In this document: positions 44,387 to 48,296 of the stretch, piece by piece
Position numbering within the stretch: position 1 is the stretch's first letter
How the letters are laid out: each line of letters begins with the position of its first letter
Assembly (NCBI RefSeq): GCF_001653715.1
Contig: NZ_LWHQ01000069.1
Coordinates: 1-48,296 of the forward strand
Direction: 5' to 3'
Source of the DNA: Methylobacterium platani
Lineage (GTDB): Bacteria; Pseudomonadota; Alphaproteobacteria; Rhizobiales; Beijerinckiaceae
DNA: 48,296 nt
Notes under the pieces: model-generated
What the model was told of the DNA's origin: nothing
The model's database searches: none
What the model saw: only the letters and a program-made list of their open reading frames with translations
Made by a program: the position numbers and the translations under genes

Positions 44387-46237
44387 TCATTCGGCGGTCG
44401 CGTCCACCGTCAGCCGGTCGAAGATCTTGCCCGGGCTCGGGGCGGTGCTAAAATCCATCAGCCCGAGGCCCGCCGGATCCTTGGCGGCGGCGCTGACCGA
44501 GAGCCGGCCGGGCTTGACCACGAAGCGCGACACCGCCTGCCCGAGCGCCTTGGCGGAAGGCGAGCCGCCGAGCACCGCCGGGATGCCGAGCATCGCGGCG
44601 GTGCCGTATTCCCGCTGCAGCTCCTCCGGCTTGAGGCTCTGGGCCTTGGCCTGCTGGTCGACGAAGCGCTGGAACAGCCCGCCATTCTCGAGCGTGAGCC
44701 CGAGGGACTTGGCGGTGGCGCCGAGCAGCGCCAGGGACGACACCATCGGCTCGGGGTCGAACACCTCCTTGCCGATCCCGCCGATCGTGCCGGTGATCCG
44801 GGCGGTGCCCATGTCCTTGCCGGTCAGCGTCACGTCGCGGACGGTCACCTCCCGGGCCGCCTCGTCCCAGCGGATATCGGCCTGCCCCGAGAGGTCGAGA
44901 GCGGTGTAGCCGAGGCCGGCGAGGTCGGACAGGACCGGCGCCGTGGTGCCGGGCGGCACCGCGCAGGTGAAGCCGTCGACGGCGAGGCGCGAGGCGGTCG
45001 GCACGCCGTCGCGCGGCTCGCTCATCGCGAGGTTGGCCTTGCGCACGGCGAAGCGCACCGGGCCCGAGGCGGCCATCGGATCTCCGGCCGGGGGCGAATC
45101 CTTCGCGGCCTGGGCCGGCAGGTCGACGTCGAGGTCCTGCAGGGCGATCATGCCGAGGGACGGGGCGTAGCGGCGCATCTCGGCCGGGTCGAGCGGGCCG
45201 GCGGCGGCGCGGCGCAGGCCCTCCAGCATCGGCTTGAGCGACAGGCCGGAGAGGGACAGCCCCTTGAGGGCGACGCGGCCCGCCGGGGCGTCGACCGCCA
45301 GGCCCTCGGCCTTGACGAGGCCGGTGCCGGTCTCGGGCGCGTAGGTCAGGCGGGCGAGGCTCGCCTGGACGGGCATCGGGCGGGCGCCGGGCCCGCCGGG
45401 GGCCGCGAGCGTGATGCCGCTGATCTCGAGCCCGCCGAGGCCGATCCCGTCGAGGAGATCGGCGGCGAGGCCCGCCATGCGCGCCCGCTCCGGCGCTGCG
45501 GGCTTGGCATCGCCCTTGGCCCCCGCCTCGCTCAGGGCCCGCGCCGTCTCGCCCCACGGGATCGTGGTCGGCCGGCCGGTGAGGTCGCGGGCGTCGATGC
45601 GGGCGATGCGGAAGGCCGTCCCGTCGGGGCCGGTCAGCGCGATGTCCTCGGCGGTGATCCCGCCGTAGAGGCGGATCGGCGCCGCGTCCGGGCCGCCGGC
45701 CTCGGTGAACAGGCGCGCGAGGCCGGGCAGGTCGATCTCGCGGGCGCTCAGGCGGCCATAGGCGCCGGCGGCGTCGGGGCCCGGCCCCTCGACCGTCAGG
45801 GTGGCGCCGCCGGCCTCCAGCGTGCCGATCCGGCCGGCCGAGACGTCCCGGGCGACGACGTCGTGGTAGACCGCGACCTGGACCCGCCCGCCCGCCGGCT
45901 GCTCGACGCGCAGGACCGGGATCACGATCTCGCGGGCGGAGAGCCTGTCGAGGCGGGTCCGCCACGGGGCGGGACCGGCCGGATCGAGGATGGCCCGCAC
46001 CTCGTCCCGCGACAGGCCGGTGCCGCGCAGCTCGAGCTTCGGCGCCTTCAGGGTCACGGGACCGAGCGGGATCACGACCTCGTCGAGGGCGACCGTCGCG
46101 TCCTGTGCCGGGGAGCCTTGCGCGAGCGCCGGGCCGGCGAGGAGCGGCACGGCCGCCGGCAGGCCGGCGGCGAGCGTCGCGCAGGCAAGGACACCGAGCG
46201 CGGCCCGGGCCACGCCCGTTGTGAGTGAGCGGGTCAT
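44387..46237 (-). CDS. Large exported protein of unknown function (616 aa)
   Basis: I do not recognise a named family. It has a signal peptide (about 1-39, cleavage after PALA) and a long body built from repeated beta-type segments. In these, phrases such as LSAREI, ITAEDIALTG, LEISGITL, LKGLSLSGLSLKP and VTVRDVTLTGKDMGTARITG recur; the pattern resembles AsmA-like or DUF945-like periplasmic proteins but without a clear match. There is no C-terminal membrane anchor. Codon use is like that of its neighbours. It is convergent with the exopolysaccharide transferase (42-bp gap) and precedes erpA on the same strand's downstream side only by position. A role in the cell envelope is plausible but unproven. 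Confidence 0.8.
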   Translation of the reverse strand: MTRSLTTGVARAALGVLACATLAAGLPAAVPLLAGPALAQGSPAQDATVALDEVVIPLGPVTLKAPKLELRGTGLSRDEVRAILDPAGPAPWRTRLDRLSAREIVIPVLRVEQPAGGRVQVAVYHDVVARDVSAGRIGTLEAGGATLTVEGPGPDAAGAYGRLSAREIDLPGLARLFTEAGGPDAAPIRLYGGITAEDIALTGPDGTAFRIARIDARDLTGRPTTIPWGETARALSEAGAKGDAKPAAPERARMAGLAADLLDGIGLGGLEISGITLAAPGGPGARPMPVQASLARLTYAPETGTGLVKAEGLAVDAPAGRVALKGLSLSGLSLKPMLEGLRRAAAGPLDPAEMRRYAPSLGMIALQDLDVDLPAQAAKDSPPAGDPMAASGPVRFAVRKANLAMSEPRDGVPTASRLAVDGFTCAVPPGTTAPVLSDLAGLGYTALDLSGQADIRWDEAAREVTVRDVTLTGKDMGTARITGTIGGIGKEVFDPEPMVSSLALLGATAKSLGLTLENGGLFQRFVDQQAKAQSLKPEELQREYGTAAMLGIPAVLGGSPSAKALGQAVSRFVVKPGRLSVSAAAKDPAGLGLMDFSTAPSPGKIFDRLTVDATAE

Positions 46238-46275
46238 GGCGGAGCGTCCCGGGATGGAGAGAGCGAAAGCGGGGC

Positions 46276-46602
46276 CTAGAGCGAGAACGAAGTGCCGCAG
46301 CCGCAGGAGGCGGTGGCCTGCGGGTTCTCGATCTTGAACGACTGGCCGATCAGGTCGTTGACGAAGTCGATCGTCGCGCCTTCCATGTACGGCAGCGAGG
46401 TCGGATCGACCAGCACCGTGGCGCCGTCCTGCTCGACCGCGAGGTCGTCGCTGGCACGGTCCTGCGCGATGTCGAAGGCGTATTGGAACCCGGAGCAGCC
46501 GCCGCCATTCACGCTGATGCGCAGCATCGAGCCGGGCGGCTCGGAGCCCATGATCTCGTTGATGCGGCGGGCGGCGCGGGACGTCAGGGTGATCGGGGTC
46601 AT
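46276..46602 (-). CDS. erpA: Iron-sulfur cluster insertion protein ErpA
   Basis: A-type carrier that delivers Fe-S clusters to target enzymes. The 108-residue protein has the HesB/IscA fold: ITLTSRAARRINEIM, the first ligand in GGGCSGFQY (Cys36), and the C-terminal pair SCGCG (Cys100, Cys102). VDPTSLPYMEGATIDFVNDLIGQSFKIENPQA is characteristic of ErpA in alphaproteobacteria. The ATG at 46602 was chosen by family length. It is divergent from the dGTPase-like gene about 120 bp away, a common arrangement in this order. Confidence 0.95.
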   Translation of the reverse strand: MTPITLTSRAARRINEIMGSEPPGSMLRISVNGGGCSGFQYAFDIAQDRASDDLAVEQDGATVLVDPTSLPYMEGATIDFVNDLIGQSFKIENPQATASCGCGTSFSL

Positions 46603-46722
46603 CGACGGCTTCTCGGGTGGGGGTCCGGCGTGCGATGGCAACATAAGAATTGAGAGCGTGCGCCGCAACAGCGGCGCGCGAACGCTCATGGAGGGCCTGC
46701 CCCGCAACAGCGGCGCAGGGGG

Positions 46723-47979
46723 ATGCAGGCAGGGGGCTGGAACGTGAAACGGACAGGCGAGCGCTGGCGGGCCCCCTACGGCAGCGACCCGTTCGCGTCG
46801 CGCGGGCGGCTGATCCCCGAGGCGGCCTCGCCGACCCGCACCGACTTCCAGCGCGACCGCGACCGGATCGTGCATTCCGCCGCCTTCCGGCGCCTCAAGC
46901 ACAAGACGCAGGTCTTCGTCCACCACGAGGGCGACCATTACCGCACCCGCCTGACCCACACCCTGGAGGTGAGCCAGATCGCCCGGGCACTCGCCCGGGC
47001 GCTCGGCCTCGACGAGGACCTGGCCGAGGCCCTGGCGCTCGCCCACGACCTCGGCCACACCTGCTTCGGCCATACCGGCGAGGACGCGCTGCACGCCTGC
47101 ATGGCCGGGCATGGCGGCTTCGACCACAACGCCCAGGCCCTGCGTCTCGTCACCCGGCTGGAACGCCGCTACGCCACCTTCGACGGGCTCAACCTGACCT
47201 GGGAGACGCTGGAGGGCCTCGTCAAGCACAACGGCCCGCTCCTGACGCAGGCCGGGGCGCCGACGCCGCACTACGCGAAGACCGGCATCCCGGTGGCGAT
47301 CACCGAGTACGACGCGATCCACGACCTGGAGCTGTCGACCTTCGCCGGACCCGAGGCCCAGGTCGCGGCGCTCGCCGACGACATCGCCTACGACGCCCAC
47401 GACCTCGACGACGGGTTGCGCGCCGACCTGTTCTCCCTCGACGACCTGACCGAGGTACCATTCCTCGCCGGCCTCCTCGACGAGATCCGCCGCACCTATC
47501 CGGGGCTGGAGCGCTCGCGGGTGGTGCACGAGCTCGCCCGCCGGGTCATCACCCGCTTCGTCGAGGACGTGATCGCCGAGGCCGAGCGGCGCCTCGCCGC
47601 CCTGCAGCCGGCCGACGCCGCCGCGATCCGCCACGCCTCCGCCCCGGTGGTCGCCTTCTCGGAGCCGATCGCGGCGGCCGACCGGGACATCAAGACCTTC
47701 CTGTTCGCCCGGATGTACCGCCATCCCGGCGTGATGGCGGTGCGCCGCCGCGCCGCCGCGATCGTCGAGGACCTGTTCGCCACCTTCCGCGAAGACCCGA
47801 CCCGGATGCCCGAGGAGTGGAGTGCCGGCCTCACCGGTCCCGACGACCCCCGCACCCCCCGCCGCGTCGCCGACTTCATCGCCGGCATGACCGACAACTA
47901 CGCGGTCAGCCAGCACCGCCGGCTGTTTTCCGAGACGCCGGACCTGCACTGGGTGATCTGGCCGGGGTTGGAGGGGTGA
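46723..47979 (+). CDS. dgt: Deoxyguanosinetriphosphate triphosphohydrolase-like protein
   Basis: HD-domain enzyme predicted to split dNTPs (classically dGTP) to deoxynucleoside and triphosphate. The 418-residue product shows RDRDRIVHSAAFRRLKHKTQVF (45-65), RTRLTHTLEVSQIAR (His79) and the metal motif ALAHDLGHTCFGHTGE (His108-Asp109), plus a further Asp in ADDIAYDAHDLDDG. This is the type 2 (shorter) family form. The start could be ATG 46723 or GTG 46744 (KRTGERWRAPYG); the GTG has a better-spaced AGGGGGC. The gene is often followed by argS in relatives; here only non-coding sequence is seen before the window ends. Confidence 0.92.
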   Translation: MQAGGWNVKRTGERWRAPYGSDPFASRGRLIPEAASPTRTDFQRDRDRIVHSAAFRRLKHKTQVFVHHEGDHYRTRLTHTLEVSQIARALARALGLDEDLAEALALAHDLGHTCFGHTGEDALHACMAGHGGFDHNAQALRLVTRLERRYATFDGLNLTWETLEGLVKHNGPLLTQAGAPTPHYAKTGIPVAITEYDAIHDLELSTFAGPEAQVAALADDIAYDAHDLDDGLRADLFSLDDLTEVPFLAGLLDEIRRTYPGLERSRVVHELARRVITRFVEDVIAEAERRLAALQPADAAAIRHASAPVVAFSEPIAAADRDIKTFLFARMYRHPGVMAVRRRAAAIVEDLFATFREDPTRMPEEWSAGLTGPDDPRTPRRVADFIAGMTDNYAVSQHRRLFSETPDLHWVIWPGLEG

Positions 47980-48296
47980 GGGCGACTGATCCTCGTGACC
48001 TCGTGTTCTGCGTGATCCCACCCACGACCTCATCCTGAGGTGTCGGTCCATCCCTGATGGACTGACCTCGCAGGGGCTCTCCCGATGGCCCGATGATTTC
48101 CGAAGCCCTCCTTCGAGGTCGATCGATCTCCGATCGACTGACCACGGTCCACGACACCGCGACCTCGGCCCGACCATAGGGGCGGACGATCCTCGTAAGC
48201 CTCCCCCTTTCCCGGACGACTGCAACGAAGTGGAAGGAGATCCGGGATCCAGCGAAAAAAGTGCCGCGAAGCGGCTCGATATTCTGCAGCGTTGCA
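47980..48296. other. Hairpin-rich non-coding tail after dgt
   Basis: No supported gene in 317 bp. Three hairpins lie within about 110 bp. They are ACCTCA-TCC-TGAGGT (48027-48041), GTCCATC-CCT-GATGGAC (48046-48062) and GTCGATCG-ATCTC-CGATCGAC (48118-48138). The last two share the flanks GGTC before and TGACC after their stems. The region resembles the mosaic intergenic repeats of this order. Confidence 0.6.

Overview
The window is GC-rich chromosomal DNA from an alphaproteobacterium of the order Hyphomicrobiales (Rhizobiales). Gene content and style best match Methylobacterium or a close relative; the genus is my inference. The grounds are zapA next to a DUF4164 gene, gap/pgk/class II fba in a row, the divergent phaR/phaA-phaB cluster, adjacent lptC-lptA, and erpA next to a dGTPase gene. 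Most of the window is ordinary core genome with tight spacing and several ATGA stop/start overlaps. I found no rRNA, tRNA, CRISPR array, complete insertion sequence or prophage.

Layout. 1-3621: the end of minE, then a translationally coupled cassette of short-chain dehydrogenase, alpha/beta hydrolase and Baeyer-Villiger-type monooxygenase. 3798-7605: guaB, a repeat-filled gap, then zapA, a DUF4164 coiled-coil gene and a membrane diguanylate cyclase on the minus strand. 8114-14097: gap, a membrane-anchored coiled-coil protein, pgk and fba, then a divergent thiamine-phosphate-synthase-like gene and a Sel1-repeat exported protein. 14098-15817: an accessory patch whose only convincing gene is an AT-rich orphan single-span membrane protein. 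15818-17974: a minus-strand quorum-sensing unit (LuxR, LuxI, two small uncharacterised proteins) with a lux-box-like dyad before luxI. 18193-21438: purS-purQ, apt, an inositol-monophosphatase-family gene and a hexapeptide acetyltransferase.

21511-27651: maeB, a second AT-rich orphan (71 aa) preceded by two palindromes, lptA-lptC without lptB beside them, a compact RNase D, a helix-hairpin-helix protein and rpmF. 27751-30161: a divergent MFS/LysR pair and a small gene. 30244-33262: phaR, phaA and phaB, which make and regulate the precursor supply for polyhydroxybutyrate. 33504-37879: a branched-chain-amino-acid-type binding protein and secA. 38078-44344: an exopolysaccharide locus (Wzc/GumC-like copolymerase, export lipoprotein, GT4 glycosyltransferase, undecaprenyl-phosphate sugar transferase). 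44387-47979: a large exported protein of unknown function, erpA and a dGTPase-like gene, followed by a hairpin-rich non-coding tail.

I did not find an unmistakable new multi-gene system. The strongest leads are the two small proteins co-directional with luxI, together with a LuxI lacking a usual tryptophan; the AT-rich orphan with twin upstream palindromes; the copolymerase whose kinase-like domain has no P-loop; and the membrane protein encoded among the glycolytic genes. Three kinds of intergenic hairpin repeat are also worth following.
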